A stretch of DNA of 64,000 nucleotides from Richelia sinica FACHB-800 (lineage in GTDB: Bacteria > Cyanobacteriota > Cyanobacteriia > Cyanobacteriales > Nostocaceae). The notes under the pieces are model-generated. The model did no database searches. It saw only the letters and a list, made by a program, of their open reading frames with translations, and was not told where the DNA came from. The first letter of the stretch is position 1, and each line of letters opens with the position of its first letter. Of the stretch, positions 35,926 through 46,160 are shown one piece after another. The translations under genes were made by a program, and so were the position numbers. The DNA is taken from positions 412,931-476,930 of the forward strand of contig NZ_JACJTT010000001.1 of NCBI RefSeq assembly GCF_014698825.1. The letters are read 5' to 3'.

Positions 35926-36438
35926 ATGGATAAAATTCAAGTAGAAATCAAAGAATTAAACTCACAAATTCAAGCACTCCAGCAAGAACGCGCCGCATTA
36001 ACTCAAAATCATATAGAATCTGGCGAAAATAACACAAATTTGGCAATCGTAGAAGCATACCGTCGTCAAGCGAGGGAAAATCCCGAAATTGCGGCGGAAC
36101 TCAAAGGTATAGATGATGCGATCGCCTTCTTAGAAAAGCAACTACAACAAAAACAAGCCACCCTCGACCGTTGGCTACCCCTATCTAAACGCCTTTCCCA
36201 GCAGCAAGAGCAACTAGAAGCCGCCAAACAAGTAGCCCAAGTCCATGCTGACCGCATTAACCAACTCGCTGGGGAACTTGCCCAAGAAATTCGATTGCTC
36301 AAAAGTTGTGCTGATGAACTCAGCCCCATGTACTGGCAAGTTTATTACAAACCATTCATCACAGGTTTTAAGACCATCTCCGTTCCTCACGTCCGTTCTG
36401 ACGGAGAAGTCTGGACGATAGTTAATCGAATTGTTTAG
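35926..36438 (+). CDS. Coiled-coil protein of unknown function
   Basis: A 170-residue soluble protein. Residues 1-35 and about 55-130 are heptad-rich coiled coil (IKELNSQIQALQQERAAL, AIAFLEKQLQQKQATLDRWL, LSQQQEQLEAAKQVAQVHAD). A short compact C-terminus follows with SPMYWQVYYKPFITGFKTI. I do not recognise the family. It is followed by a terminator, so it ends a transcription unit. The gene starts 33 bases after the frameshifted methyltransferase. Confidence 0.72.
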   Translation: MDKIQVEIKELNSQIQALQQERAALTQNHIESGENNTNLAIVEAYRRQARENPEIAAELKGIDDAIAFLEKQLQQKQATLDRWLPLSKRLSQQQEQLEAAKQVAQVHADRINQLAGELAQEIRLLKSCADELSPMYWQVYYKPFITGFKTISVPHVRSDGEVWTIVNRIV

Positions 36439-36499
36439 AAACTTTAAGCTAAATTCTTGACCAAATCTACATCAAAAATTTAAGAATTCATTATATCAG

Positions 36500-36527
36500 A
36501 AAACGGTGGCATTAGTCGCCGTTTTTT
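36500..36527 (+). terminator. Rho-independent terminator
   Basis: AAAACGG (36500-36506) pairs with CCGTTTT (36519-36525), with inner GGC/GTC partly paired, followed by more T. It lies about 60 bases after the coiled-coil gene and 170 before ndhD. Confidence 0.75.
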
Positions 36528-36700
36528 GTTGACGTTGTAAAACTTTACAATTAGAATGGATTTGCGAGTTAAATCAGTAAGTATTTATTACTATTTATGC
36601 TCCAAATTGGGAAATCGTGAAAGCAAACGCATTTACAAAAGTAACGATTCCTTAATATAATGTAATTAAAAGCAAAACCGAAAATTGATTGTCAGCAGTG

Positions 36701-38314
36701 ATGAATCCCATACAGATCCCTTGGCTATCAGCCATAATTTTCTTCCCCTTAGTGGCCGCCCTAGCCATTCCCCTCATACCCGATAAAGAAGGTAAAACCG
36801 TTCGTTGGTACACCCTGGGAGTAGCCCTAGCAGATTTTGCACTGATGATTGTTGCCTTTTGGCAAAGCTACGACTTTCAAAGTGCAGCCCTGCAACTAGT
36901 AGAGAAATATGCTTGGATACCCCAGTTAGGACTGAATTGGTCAGTCGGGGTAGACGGCCTATCAATGCCTTTAATTTTGTTAACAGGCTTAATTAACACC
37001 CTCGCAATCTTCGCGGCTTGGAAAGTAACCAACAAGCCGCGATTATTTTATGGCTTAATGCTAGCGATGTACAGCGCCCAGTTAGGCGTTTTCCTCGCTC
37101 AAGACTTGCTCTTATTCTTCTTAATGTGGGAAATCGAGTTAGTCCCCGTCTATCTCTTAATTTCCATCTGGGGTGGAGCAAGAAGACGTTATGCAGCCAC
37201 CAAATTTATTCTTTATACAGCCGCAGCTTCTATATTTATTCTCATCGCTGGTTTTGCAATGGCCTTCTACGGTGATAACTTCACCTTCGACATGGCAGAA
37301 CTGGGAATGAAAGAATATCCCAAAGCCTTTGAACTTCTACTTTATGCAGCTTTCTTAATTGCTTACGGCGTAAAATTACCTATCTTCCCATTACATACCT
37401 GGTTACCTGATGCTCACGGCGAAGCATCTGCTCCTGGTTCCATGATTTTAGCGGGTGTACTGTTAAAAATGGGTGGCTATGCCCTCATCCGCTTCAACAT
37501 TGAAATGTTAACCAACGCCCATGCTGTTTTCGCTCCAGTCATAGCCATTTTGGGTGTAGTCAACATTGTGTACGGTGCTTGTTGCGCCTTTGCTCAAACC
37601 AACCTCAAACGTCGCTTGGCTTACTCATCCATTGCTCACATGGGGTTTGTGCTCATTGGTATCGCATCCTATACAGAAATTGGTATCAGTGGTGCAGTCC
37701 TGCAAATGGTATCCCACGGTTTAATTGCTGCTAGCTTATTCTTCTTGTCTGGTGTCACCTACGAACGTACCCATACCTTGGCCATGGACAAAATGGGTGG
37801 TATTGCTAAGGTTATGCCCAGAACCTTTGCTCTCTTCACTGCTGGTGCAATGGCTTCCCTAGCTTTACCTGGTATGAGTGGCTTCGTGGGTGAGTTGATG
37901 GTGTTCCTGGGTATTGCCACCAGCGATGTTTACAGTTCCAGCTTCAAAATTGTCGTCATCTTCCTGTCCGCAGTTGGTGTGATATTAACACCCATTTACT
38001 TACTATCCATGCTGCGTCAAGTATTCTACGGCAAACAAAGCGAAGAATTACATTTAGATGCTGTTGTGGCTGACTTGAAGCCTCGTGAACTCTTCATCAC
38101 TGCTTGTTTACTGCTTCCTATCATCGGTATCGGCTTCTATCCTAAATTAGCTACCCAAGCCTACGATGTGAAGACAGTAGAAGTTGCTGCCCATGCTCGT
38201 CAAGTGTTACCAGTTGTAGCTGGACAACAACCTGCCAACTTGTACTCACAAATCTTTAAAGCACCAACATTGGCTAGCTCTCAAGTGGAAACCTTAGTTA
38301 ATATGGCTGAGTAA
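36701..38314 (+). CDS. ndhD: NAD(P)H-quinone oxidoreductase subunit 4 (NdhD)
   Basis: A 537-residue proton-pumping subunit of NDH-1, with about 14 membrane helices in the thylakoid or cytoplasmic membrane. Conserved pieces include the helix-5 glutamate in [21 protein letters not shown] (about 144), the lysine/histidine helices [20 protein letters not shown] (about 226-245), [13 protein letters not shown] and [19 protein letters not shown]. It looks more like the NdhD1/D2 (respiration, cyclic flow) than the NdhD3/D4 (CO2 uptake) class, though no ndhF is beside it. ATG at 36701 gives [18 protein letters not shown] and GTG codons just upstream are less likely. Confidence 0.93.
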   Translation: MNPIQIPWLSAIIFFPLVAALAIPLIPDKEGKTVRWYTLGVALADFALMIVAFWQSYDFQSAALQLVEKYAWIPQLGLNWSVGVDGLSMPLILLTGLINTLAIFAAWKVTNKPRLFYGLMLAMYSAQLGVFLAQDLLLFFLMWEIELVPVYLLISIWGGARRRYAATKFILYTAAASIFILIAGFAMAFYGDNFTFDMAELGMKEYPKAFELLLYAAFLIAYGVKLPIFPLHTWLPDAHGEASAPGSMILAGVLLKMGGYALIRFNIEMLTNAHAVFAPVIAILGVVNIVYGACCAFAQTNLKRRLAYSSIAHMGFVLIGIASYTEIGISGAVLQMVSHGLIAASLFFLSGVTYERTHTLAMDKMGGIAKVMPRTFALFTAGAMASLALPGMSGFVGELMVFLGIATSDVYSSSFKIVVIFLSAVGVILTPIYLLSMLRQVFYGKQSEELHLDAVVADLKPRELFITACLLLPIIGIGFYPKLATQAYDVKTVEVAAHARQVLPVVAGQQPANLYSQIFKAPTLASSQVETLVNMAE

Positions 38315-38383
38315 ATAGCTGAGTCAATCAAAAATTACCCAACAAGGGTACTGCTGGTAAATCTGAAAATCAGAGGGGAATTT

Positions 38384-38416
38384 AGGGATGGTTGTGGAAC
38401 CATCCCTTTTATTTTT
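38384..38416 (+). terminator. Rho-independent terminator after ndhD
   Basis: AGGGATGGTT-gtgg-AACCATCCCT is a perfect 10-bp stem with a 4-base loop, followed by TTTATTTTT. It lies 70 bases after the ndhD stop codon. Confidence 0.92.
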
Positions 38417-38751
38417 GCAGCAGTTGAGGGTGATGGTGATGCCACAGCGGCTCATCATCCTAGCAACAATTGTTAAACTAGGATGATTTAATTGATCCGT
38501 CTATTTATGTTTTAATGTTGTTATTTGGTGCTTTGAAAGTGGCAACTGCTGTATTAAATATTCTCGTGTACATCATCAGCCTTGTTAGACAACCTCTCTA
38601 AATCAGCAGCATAAAAATAATCCACTAGTTGCTCAAGTTGAAAAATCTAACGACAATAAATTTTTCAGCTTCAGCTTTGTTATGGTAGTATCAGGTTTTG
38701 CCTTTGAATAGCCTGCGCTGAGTCTGAGAACCTATAGTATCTAAACATAAT
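38417..38751. other. Intergenic region between ndhD terminator and the GTPase gene
   Basis: 335 bases with no gene. It should hold the promoter of the GTPase-kinase operon. AACAATTGTT with flanks near 38464-38473 is a short palindrome of uncertain meaning. Confidence 0.5.
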
Positions 38752-39276
38752 ATGTCTGCAATCTCTAGAAAAATCTGCCTAATCGGTGATTTTGGTGTAG
38801 GTAAAACTAGTTTAATTCGCCAATATGTAGATAGGCAATTCAGTGATACTTATCTTTCGACGGTGGGAGTAAAAATATCTCGCAAACTAGTGCAGATTTT
38901 TAATGCCGAATCACCAGCTAATCAAGAAATTCAGTTGATAATTTGGGATATTGAAGGAAGTAATAAATTTAAGAGTGTTGCTTCCAGTTATTTTCAAGGC
39001 GCTAAGGGTGCAATTATAGTAGGAGATTTAACTCAACAAGAAACTCTCAATCATATTACGGAACATATTGATAACTTCTTGTTAATTAATCCTCACGCCT
39101 CTATATTTATTGCCTTGAATAAATCCGATTTAATCGAAGTTGAGTATTTAGAAAAATTGAAAAAACCTTATCAGTTTGAAAATAAAAATCAGGTTTTATC
39201 AACTTATCTGACTTCAGCTAAGACAGGTAAGAATGTTGATGAAATCTTTCAATTTTTAGCTCATAAACTAATTTAA
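38752..39276 (+). CDS. Ras/Rab-like small GTPase
   Basis: A 174-residue single-domain GTPase. G1 is GDFGVGKTSLI (about 12-22), G2 contains the Thr of YLSTVGVKI (about 37), G3 is WDIEGSNKF (about 65-73), G4 is NKSD (about 123-126) and G5 is TSAK (about 157). The lack of a C-terminal cysteine argues against lipid anchoring. DIEG replaces the DTAGQ of eukaryotic Rabs, with Ser in place of the catalytic Gln, so hydrolysis may need a partner. The hybrid kinase gene starts 12 bases later, so a joint signalling role is likely. Confidence 0.92.
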   Translation: MSAISRKICLIGDFGVGKTSLIRQYVDRQFSDTYLSTVGVKISRKLVQIFNAESPANQEIQLIIWDIEGSNKFKSVASSYFQGAKGAIIVGDLTQQETLNHITEHIDNFLLINPHASIFIALNKSDLIEVEYLEKLKKPYQFENKNQVLSTYLTSAKTGKNVDEIFQFLAHKLI

Positions 39277-39288
39277 AATTTGGCAACA

Positions 39289-41298
39289 ATGAATCCATTA
39301 TTAGCAAATTTGGTTTCTGCAAATTGTTTTGAATACTTGATATTTAATCAAGATTATCAGATTTTAGAAGCATCTTCTGGCGTTCACGAATTTGTTGATA
39401 ATTCTGAATCAATTAACCTGGGTGATGATATTCGTCTTCCTTTCCCTGAATTAGTAGGAATCGAGGAGATTTTGGTAGAGATTCTCCAAGGAGAGCAAAA
39501 GAATTTTAATTTAAAGGGAGTCAAGCGTTGCCTCGATGAAGACTCTCCTCTATATATGGACTTGTACATTATTAAAAATGTGCAAGTTGATTCATCCCAT
39601 CACACTACCAGTGAGTTCATCATGATTGTGGTGAATTCCACCGAAAGAATGGTGATGGAACAATCGATGATGCAAAGTATCAATAATGCAAACTTTTTAT
39701 TGCGTAACCTCACTGCTTCTAAACAATATATAGACCAAATTGTCACATCCATGGCTGATGGACTTTTGGTAACGACATTATCAGGAAAAATTAAAAAAAT
39801 TAATTTGACAACTACAAAAATACTAGAATACTCCGAAGAAGAATTACTAGGTCAAAATATAGAAGAAATTATTAGAGATATTCATCAACTGACATTAGAT
39901 AATGTGGCTGGAGAAGGGAACTTTAGTCAAACCATTAAAGAGATAGAAATTTCTTGCACAACTAAAAGTGGAAAAAATATTCCGTTAGCTATTTCTTGTT
40001 CCGTTGTACAAACAGAAATTGAACATTTTCAAGGTTATGTTTACATTCTCCGCGACATGACCGAACGAAAACAAGCGGAACTAGCTAAACAGGAATTTTT
40101 AGCAATGATTAGCCATGAAATTCGTACTCCCATTGCCTCTGTAACGGGTATGGCTAGTTTGCTCCTCAATACTAAATTAACTGCTGAACAACGGAATTTC
40201 ACTAATACAATTTATCTGAGTGGAGAAGCTTTACACAAAATTATTAATGATATTCTTGATTTCTCCAAATCTGAAGCTGGTAAATTGGAGTTAGAGGCTG
40301 AACCCTTTGAGTTAAGGCGTTGTATTAATGAAGCGATTATGCTGGTGGCCCCAAAAGCTCAAGAAAAAGGGTTGTCCTTAAATTTTTTAGATAATTCTGC
40401 TATTCCCACCATTATTATTGGTGATATAGTACGGTTGCGACAAATATTAGTGAATTTGCTGGCTAACGCTATTAAATTTACTGACCATGGCAGTGTAGAA
40501 GTATCTTTTACAGGTAGTAAAATTGCCAATTATAATCACCATCCAGAGGGGATAAAACCCCATACCTATGAATTGCAATTTGCTGTTAAAGATACAGGAA
40601 TTGGGATAGATAAAAATCATTTTGACCGATTATTTAAAGTTTTTAGTCAAGTAAATTCTTCTATCACTAGACAGTATGGTGGTACAGGGCTAGGTTTGGC
40701 AATTTGTAAACAGTTATGTGAATTAATGGGTGGTAGAATTTGGGCGGAAAGTGAGCCAGGTCTAGGGAGCACTTTTCATTTTACGATTGTTGTTGATGTA
40801 GTTTCTGAAACCAGAGAACACACCATACATAAAACTTCCGAATCTTCAGGAGAAATAGCTGTTTCTCATATTTCTCATCATGTACAAATAGATACAACTT
40901 TAGCTCAAAAACATCCTTTAAAAATATTGTTAGTTGAAGATAATTTAATCAATCAAAAAATGATTCAAATTATGTTGCAACGTATGGGCTATAATGCGGA
41001 AATTGCTAATAACGGTTTAGAAGCACTAGCTGCACTGCGTCGTCAACTATATGATGTGGTGTTCATGGATTTGCAAATGCCAAAAATGGACGGACTAACA
41101 GCGGTCAAGCAAATTTGTGAAGAGTGGACACCTGATAAACGTCCTTGGATAATTGCTTTAACAGCGAATGCGCTACCGGAAGAACGCGATCGCTGTTTAC
41201 AATTGGGAATGAATGACTATCTTGTCAAACCCATTCGCATTGCTGAGTTGATGGAGACTATTAAACGGTGTCACCCCATCGTGTGCGATCGCTCTTAA
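39289..41298 (+). CDS. Hybrid histidine kinase with PAS and receiver domains
   Basis: A 669-residue cytosolic protein. Residues 1-130 form an N-terminal PAS-like region without helices that span membranes (YLIFNQDYQILEASSGV). A PAS domain follows at about 150-265 (SMADGLLVTTLSGKIKKINL, RDMTERKQAE). HisKA has FLAMISHEIRTPIASV with the phospho-acceptor His near 276. The ATPase shows NLLANAIKFTDHG, DTGIGI and GGTGLGLAICKQL. The receiver at about 543-665 has VEDNLINQKM, the acceptor Asp near 594 in VFMDLQMPKMDGL, and the Lys in YLVKPIR. It is coupled to the small GTPase gene upstream. I took ATG at 39289 over TTG three codons upstream. Confidence 0.93.
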   Translation: MNPLLANLVSANCFEYLIFNQDYQILEASSGVHEFVDNSESINLGDDIRLPFPELVGIEEILVEILQGEQKNFNLKGVKRCLDEDSPLYMDLYIIKNVQVDSSHHTTSEFIMIVVNSTERMVMEQSMMQSINNANFLLRNLTASKQYIDQIVTSMADGLLVTTLSGKIKKINLTTTKILEYSEEELLGQNIEEIIRDIHQLTLDNVAGEGNFSQTIKEIEISCTTKSGKNIPLAISCSVVQTEIEHFQGYVYILRDMTERKQAELAKQEFLAMISHEIRTPIASVTGMASLLLNTKLTAEQRNFTNTIYLSGEALHKIINDILDFSKSEAGKLELEAEPFELRRCINEAIMLVAPKAQEKGLSLNFLDNSAIPTIIIGDIVRLRQILVNLLANAIKFTDHGSVEVSFTGSKIANYNHHPEGIKPHTYELQFAVKDTGIGIDKNHFDRLFKVFSQVNSSITRQYGGTGLGLAICKQLCELMGGRIWAESEPGLGSTFHFTIVVDVVSETREHTIHKTSESSGEIAVSHISHHVQIDTTLAQKHPLKILLVEDNLINQKMIQIMLQRMGYNAEIANNGLEALAALRRQLYDVVFMDLQMPKMDGLTAVKQICEEWTPDKRPWIIALTANALPEERDRCLQLGMNDYLVKPIRIAELMETIKRCHPIVCDRS

Positions 41299-41362
41299 TA
41301 TTACACTCAAATACCCTCTAAATCAAGAAGTAGGAGACATTGCTCCTACTCCAAAAGTTCCT

Positions 41363-42754
41363 CTAAAACTCTGCGCTTTGCGGTGTCCGTGGGAACGGAA
41401 TTACATCTCGAATATTCCCCATCCCCGTCATAAACTGAACCAGTCGCTCAAACCCCAACCCAAAACCAGCATGGGGAACAGTGCCATAACGACGTAAATC
41501 TAAATACCACCATAAATCTTCTGGCTTCATTCCTTGAGCTATTACCCGTTTTTCTAGCACATCTAACCGTTCTTCCCGTTGGGAACCACCGATAATTTCA
41601 CCAATTTTCGGTGCCAGAATATCCATAGCGCGGACGGTTTTTTCATCCTCATTCAACCGCATATAAAAGGCTTTGATTTGCGCTGGATAATCTGTAACTA
41701 TGACGGGCTTTTTAAACAATTGTTCCGCTAAATAACGCTCATGTTCCGATTGCAAATCTAAACCCCAACTCACAGGATATTCAAACTTGACATCTGTCTT
41801 TTCTAATAACTTAATTGCATCGCTGTAAGTTAAGCGTTCAAACTCATTATTAATAATGTTATCTGCCGTGGCTAACACAGAATCATCAATACGCTGATTG
41901 AAAAATTCCATATCTTCTGGACATTTTTCCAACACATATTTAAAAATATGTTTGAGAAACGCCTCAGCTAAATCCATATCCCCTTCTAAGTCACAAAAAG
42001 CCATTTCTGGCTCCACCATCCAAAACTCTGCTAAATGTCGAGAGGTATTAGAATTTTCTGCGCGAAAAGTAGGGCCGAAAGTGTAAACATTGGAAAAAGC
42101 CATAGCCATAACTTCTGCTTCCAATTGTCCACTTACTGTTAAATAGGTGGGTTTACCAAAGAAGTCTTGACTATAATCAACAGCTTGATTTTCTGTTTTG
42201 GGAATATCCTTGAGATTCAAACTAGTAACACTAAATAACTCCCCAGCACCTTCACAATCACTAGCTGTAATAATGGGAGTATGTACCCACAAAAAGCCCC
42301 TTTCTTGAAAAAATTGGTGAATAGCTGTAGCACAAGCATTTCTCACCCGAAATACGGCACCAAAGGAATTAGTTCGGGAACGCAAATGACCAATGGTGCG
42401 GAGAAACTCAAAGGAATGACGCTTCTTTTGCAGAGGATAGGTATCAGGATCAGCATCTCCGTAAACTTTCACCGTAGTAGCTTTTAATTCAATCCTCTGT
42501 CCCTTACCTTGAGAAGCTACCAATACACCAACTACTTCCACAGAAGCACCTGTATTAATTTGCTTTAGCAGCCCTGCATAATCTGGTAAATCTTCATTGA
42601 TGACAACTTGTAAGTTAGCTAATGATGAGCCATCATTCACTTCCAGAAAAGCAAAACCTTTCAACTCACGCTTTGTACGTACCCAACCTTGAACCACAAG
42701 GGACTCATCTGGTTGACCACTTCTTAATATTTCTGCAATTCTTGGATTTACCAT
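41363..42754 (-). CDS. asnS: Asparaginyl-tRNA synthetase
   Basis: A 463-residue class IIb synthetase. An N-terminal OB-fold binds the anticodon ([24 protein letters not shown], shown here in part as [13 protein letters not shown]). Class II motif 2 is [20 protein letters not shown] in the catalytic core and motif 3 is [12 protein letters not shown] near the C-terminus. [14 protein letters not shown] and [11 protein letters not shown] are typical of AsnRS. It charges tRNA-Asn directly. ATG at 42754 ([10 protein letters not shown]) is preferred to a TTG eight codons upstream. Confidence 0.95.
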   Translation of the reverse strand: MVNPRIAEILRSGQPDESLVVQGWVRTKRELKGFAFLEVNDGSSLANLQVVINEDLPDYAGLLKQINTGASVEVVGVLVASQGKGQRIELKATTVKVYGDADPDTYPLQKKRHSFEFLRTIGHLRSRTNSFGAVFRVRNACATAIHQFFQERGFLWVHTPIITASDCEGAGELFSVTSLNLKDIPKTENQAVDYSQDFFGKPTYLTVSGQLEAEVMAMAFSNVYTFGPTFRAENSNTSRHLAEFWMVEPEMAFCDLEGDMDLAEAFLKHIFKYVLEKCPEDMEFFNQRIDDSVLATADNIINNEFERLTYSDAIKLLEKTDVKFEYPVSWGLDLQSEHERYLAEQLFKKPVIVTDYPAQIKAFYMRLNEDEKTVRAMDILAPKIGEIIGGSQREERLDVLEKRVIAQGMKPEDLWWYLDLRRYGTVPHAGFGLGFERLVQFMTGMGNIRDVIPFPRTPQSAEF

Positions 42755-43008
42755 TTTATACAAATTCTCTTTTGTCAATGTATATAATCTAGATTGTAAA
42801 GAAAATTAATACACTACTAAATCTACAACCCAAAATTTAGGTTATCCCAATTTGAACAAAGACTGTGACAGATTGACTCTGAAAACCTGATGCAATAATA
42901 TAGCGATCGCCAAGCCAAGGTAGTCAAAACATCAATTGATGATAAAACCCAGGTAAAAAAGAGTTTTCATATTCTCACCTGCTATATCTTGCCGATTTTT
43001 AACTAGTA

Positions 43009-43353
43009 TTATCCTACATAAGCTCTCAGTAACCAACCAATAACCACACCTAACCCACCGAAACGCACAGCTTGCCAAAAAGGACGTTTGACACTACTCC
43101 AGGAAAATAACTGGCTTTCTAAATTGATTTCCAAAACTTCTAGCTGTTTTTGCAGGCGTTTTAACTCAGCCTTCATTTCTGGAGTCTGATGTTTATTTTG
43201 TTGCAAATTTTTCAATTCTTGTTGCCATTGTGCCTGTTGTTGTTGATCCCGTAGCACTTGGGCATAACGCTCTTTCAGTAATACAAGGGAATGGTCTACA
43301 TCTGCTAGTTCCTGCTCAAAACTTGGTTCGGGACTTGCTTCTGGCTTAGTCAT
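43009..43353 (-). CDS. Coiled-coil protein with C-terminal membrane anchor
   Basis: A 114-residue protein. Residues about 12-85 are coiled coil rich in Gln, Glu and Leu (QELKNLQQNKHQ, KAELKRLQKQLEVLEINLES). The C-terminus AVRFGGLGVVIGWLLRAYV is a hydrophobic anchor. I know the pattern from cyanobacterial hypotheticals without assigned function. It is divergent from the small gene at 43429, only 75 bases away, so they share a promoter region. Confidence 0.72.
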   Translation of the reverse strand: MTKPEASPEPSFEQELADVDHSLVLLKERYAQVLRDQQQQAQWQQELKNLQQNKHQTPEMKAELKRLQKQLEVLEINLESQLFSWSSVKRPFWQAVRFGGLGVVIGWLLRAYVG

Positions 43354-43428
43354 TGCTGATTGATGAGTGGTGATTGGTTAAGATGATTAACTAAGAGCTT
43401 TTAAATCCACACTTAGCCCTGAATCCTT

Positions 43429-43707
43429 ATGTCTCAATCTACCCAGATGTCTAATACCAGTCAACTAGATGAAATGAGCAATCTCGAATTAGCTCAAGCC
43501 CTGATGGAAAGACTGAGTATCTCCCCTCAAGATTGGCATCGTCTTAAATCTAATCGCAATGCCCGTGCTAGTGAACAGCTAGCTGCGGCAATGGTGTTTC
43601 TCCTCAAAAACCAACCTGAAGAAGTTATACCCAGATTAGAACAGGCTGTAGGCTGGCTAGATAAATCAATTTCTGCCCCTCCCTGTCCTACTCATGGCAA
43701 AGGTTAA
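43429..43707 (+). CDS. Small conserved cyanobacterial protein
   Basis: A 92-residue soluble helical protein. The core LELAQALMERLSISPQDWHRL and KSNRNARASEQLAAAMVFLL, then EEVIPRLEQAVGWL, has regular amphipathic helices. I believe it belongs to a cyanobacterial domain family of unknown function (perhaps DUF6439), but I cannot verify that. It has no signal peptide. It converges with the anti-sigma-type kinase gene at 43742. Confidence 0.75.
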   Translation: MSQSTQMSNTSQLDEMSNLELAQALMERLSISPQDWHRLKSNRNARASEQLAAAMVFLLKNQPEEVIPRLEQAVGWLDKSISAPPCPTHGKG

Positions 43708-43741
43708 ATATGCTTGAGGATTAGCCATATCCCCGCTTCTT

Positions 43742-44191
43742 TCATCGACGTAATGATAAAAGACGGCGGGTCTCTAGTTGCTTACATAAACGTAATTCTG
43801 TACCTTTGCGGTTCCACTCTACCTGATCAAAAATTTGATGTAGTAGGGACAAACCGCGACCACTTTCCGCCTCATCTGGTGGCAAATAATCTGTGGGATC
43901 GCTATCATTACTACTTGTGGGGGTAAAACCTTCTCCTTGGTCGGAGATGACCCACCAATACTGATTATCTATTAAAGAAAACCGAACTACTACTTGTTTA
44001 CTGGGATCAAGATTATTTCCATGTTTAGCAGCGTTAACCAGGGCTTCTTGCAGTCCTAGTCTCAGTTCGGCTTGTAATTTCGCAGGAACTTCTGCCAAAA
44101 GTAAATCTAAAATTGGACACAAATAGAGTGTTGAGGCAAAACTTATAGTACCCCAAGGCCGTCCAACTGGACGAAGAGAAATAGTAATCAC
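43742..44191 (-). CDS. Anti-sigma-factor-type serine kinase (RsbW-like HATPase)
   Basis: A 149-residue stand-alone GHKL ATPase. The N-box is QEALVNAAKHGNNLD (about 48-62), G1 is VISDQGEGFTP (about 81-91) and G2 is ESGRGLSLLHQIFD (about 109-122). This fits RsbW/SpoIIAB-like anti-sigma or switch kinases that phosphorylate STAS proteins. No STAS protein or sigma factor is next to it, so its target is unknown. The last residues TRRLLSLRR are basic. Confidence 0.85.
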   Translation of the reverse strand: MITISLRPVGRPWGTISFASTLYLCPILDLLLAEVPAKLQAELRLGLQEALVNAAKHGNNLDPSKQVVVRFSLIDNQYWWVISDQGEGFTPTSSNDSDPTDYLPPDEAESGRGLSLLHQIFDQVEWNRKGTELRLCKQLETRRLLSLRR

Positions 44192-44570
44192 AAGAGAAAC
44201 CCCGTAGCTTTAGTTAGCTAGACATCAGTTTGCTGTTACAGGCACCCTGATAAAAAGTGAGGTGGTCATGCTGCCTTCAAACTTGCGTCTGTAAAACTAA
44301 ATTTTCAAAATGCTGGGGAGCATTGACTCAACAGACGATTAAGAATTACGCAATTAATAATCGGTAATAATTAACCTGCTAATGCAGTCAGCAGCTTGCT
44401 AGCTGCTCTGATTTGATTTGAGCATATATTATGCTGTCCTCATCGCCGATTTATGATTTATGCAATCTTAATTAACCTTGTTAAGAGCCTATGCAGCTTC
44501 AATTTTTGTAAACAAAATACGTTTCTATTATTAGAATAATTTGATTTTAGCATTATGACTATGCACTAGA
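44192..44570. other. Intergenic region with inverted repeat
   Basis: About 380 bases without a gene. AGCAGCT-tgct-AGCTGCT (44390-44407) forms a 7-bp stem with a 4-base loop, followed by CTGATTTGATTT. It is downstream of rlmD and upstream of the HATPase gene on the minus strand. Confidence 0.5.
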
Positions 44571-45986
44571 CTACAAATTTCCAGTTTGAGGTTTTGTAAA
44601 GTCGTCACTACTGTTGTGCAAATGTGAGCGAACGAGAAAGGCCACTGCTTCCACATGGGCTGTTTGGGGAAAGAAGTCAGCGGGTTGGACTTTGACCAGA
44701 GTATATGTTCCATCTGCACAAAGTAGTTTGAGGTCGCGAGCGAGGGTGGCTACTTTGCAACTGACGTAAACAATTTGGGATGGTTTCAAATCAAGTAAGG
44801 TTTTGATTACATTGGGAGCGCAGCCTTTGCGAGGGGGATCAAGTAGTACCACATCTGGTGTGATGCCCAAATTAGGGATTATTTTCTCTACTGCTCCCAC
44901 TTGGAATGTCACGTTATTAATGCCATTGTGTTGAGCATTGACCTGGGCTTGGGCGACTGCGGCTGCTTGTAATTCTAAACCTGTGACTTGTTTGGCTTGT
45001 TGTGCCAGAGGCAAGGTTAAAGTGCCAATGCCACAATAGGCATCGATGAGGACTTCATTTCCTTGGAGATGCAACTGTTTTTGAATTACTGCTAGGAGAG
45101 CTTCGGCGGTTTCCGTGGATACTTGAAAGAATGTATCTGCCCGGACTTGAAACTCCAGTCCTGCAAACTTTTCCCGCAGGAAGGGAACCCCCGCAATACA
45201 GCGAGTTTGCTGTCCAAATATAGCATTGGTGCGATCGCTGTTGAGATTGAGACATACCCCGACTAAATCAGGGTAACGTTGCAACCACTCCTGGGCTTGG
45301 GTTTCAATTCCTGGTAAATTCCAGTCCTTGACTACCAAAGTCAGCAGCATTTCCCCGGTGCGTCGTCCAATACGTAAACCCAAATGACGAATTTGTCCTT
45401 GATGACGCTGTTCGTCATAAATAGACCAACGTCGCTTGTGGATATCTTGCTTGACTTCTGCTAGCAAGGGATTTAATTGTGGGTCTTGCACCGGACATTG
45501 GTTCAAGTTAATTAATTGGTGACTACCTTTTTGGTAATAACCAGCTTGAACTTGACCTGTAGCAGACATACCGAGAGGGTAGGTAACTTTGTTCCGATAA
45601 CCTAAAGGTGAAGCTGCTGCTAAGACCGGTGCTACTGGTGGTTGAATAAACCCACCTATCCGTTCCAAAGCTTGAATGACCTGATTTTGTTTGGCGACTA
45701 GTTGATATTCATAGTGAATGTGTTGCCACTGACAACCACCACATTTATCAGCAACAATACAACTCGGCCGGGTACGTTCGGGAGATGGTTGCAATACCTC
45801 CTGAAGTTTACCATGAGCGTATTGTGGCTTAACGTGAATTAAACGTACAAGAATGCGATCGCCTGGTACTGTATCGGGTACAAATACCACACGCTCCTCA
45901 AAGCGTCCTACGCCGTCCCCCGTATCATTTAAATCAGTGATTGTAACTTCAACTATTTCACCTTGTCGCCAAATTGGATTGGTCAT
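44571..45986 (-). CDS. rlmD: 23S rRNA m5U methyltransferase (RlmD/RumA family)
   Basis: A 471-residue enzyme with an N-terminal TRAM domain (EVTITDLNDTGDGVGRFEER). Iron-sulfur cysteines are in CIVADKCGGCQW (about 76-87) and NQCPV. The SAM domain shows LIDAYCGIGTLTLPLAQ (about 325) and LLDPPRKGCAPNVI, and the catalytic Cys sits in YVSCKVATLARDL. It methylates uridine in 23S rRNA; the exact site, or a tRNA target as in TrmA relatives, is not provable here. The start ATG is one of three within a heptad repeat, each in a different frame (45986, 45993, 46000). Only 45986 opens the enzyme. Confidence 0.9.
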   Translation of the reverse strand: MTNPIWRQGEIVEVTITDLNDTGDGVGRFEERVVFVPDTVPGDRILVRLIHVKPQYAHGKLQEVLQPSPERTRPSCIVADKCGGCQWQHIHYEYQLVAKQNQVIQALERIGGFIQPPVAPVLAAASPLGYRNKVTYPLGMSATGQVQAGYYQKGSHQLINLNQCPVQDPQLNPLLAEVKQDIHKRRWSIYDEQRHQGQIRHLGLRIGRRTGEMLLTLVVKDWNLPGIETQAQEWLQRYPDLVGVCLNLNSDRTNAIFGQQTRCIAGVPFLREKFAGLEFQVRADTFFQVSTETAEALLAVIQKQLHLQGNEVLIDAYCGIGTLTLPLAQQAKQVTGLELQAAAVAQAQVNAQHNGINNVTFQVGAVEKIIPNLGITPDVVLLDPPRKGCAPNVIKTLLDLKPSQIVYVSCKVATLARDLKLLCADGTYTLVKVQPADFFPQTAHVEAVAFLVRSHLHNSSDDFTKPQTGNL

Positions 45987-46007
45987 TGGTCATTGGTCAT
46001 TGGTGAT
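45980..46007. repeat. STRR array of four TGGTCAT heptads covering the rlmD start
   Basis: Three TGGTCAT and one TGGTGAT. On the minus strand each full unit is ATGACCA, so the array presents three ATG codons 7 bases apart. The first two lead to stops after 5 and 11 codons; the third is the rlmD start. Confidence 0.9.
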
Positions 46008-46160
46008 TATGTCTATACCCTACCATTTCCTCCACCAATAACCATACTACTCCTTTACCCCTTTCACCTGAGACCCCTGTAGCCTTTGACCCTACATCCG
46101 GGGGCATGGTGTAGGGCGTAGGCAAGGGAATAACTTGACCGAACCACCAATCTGTCAATT

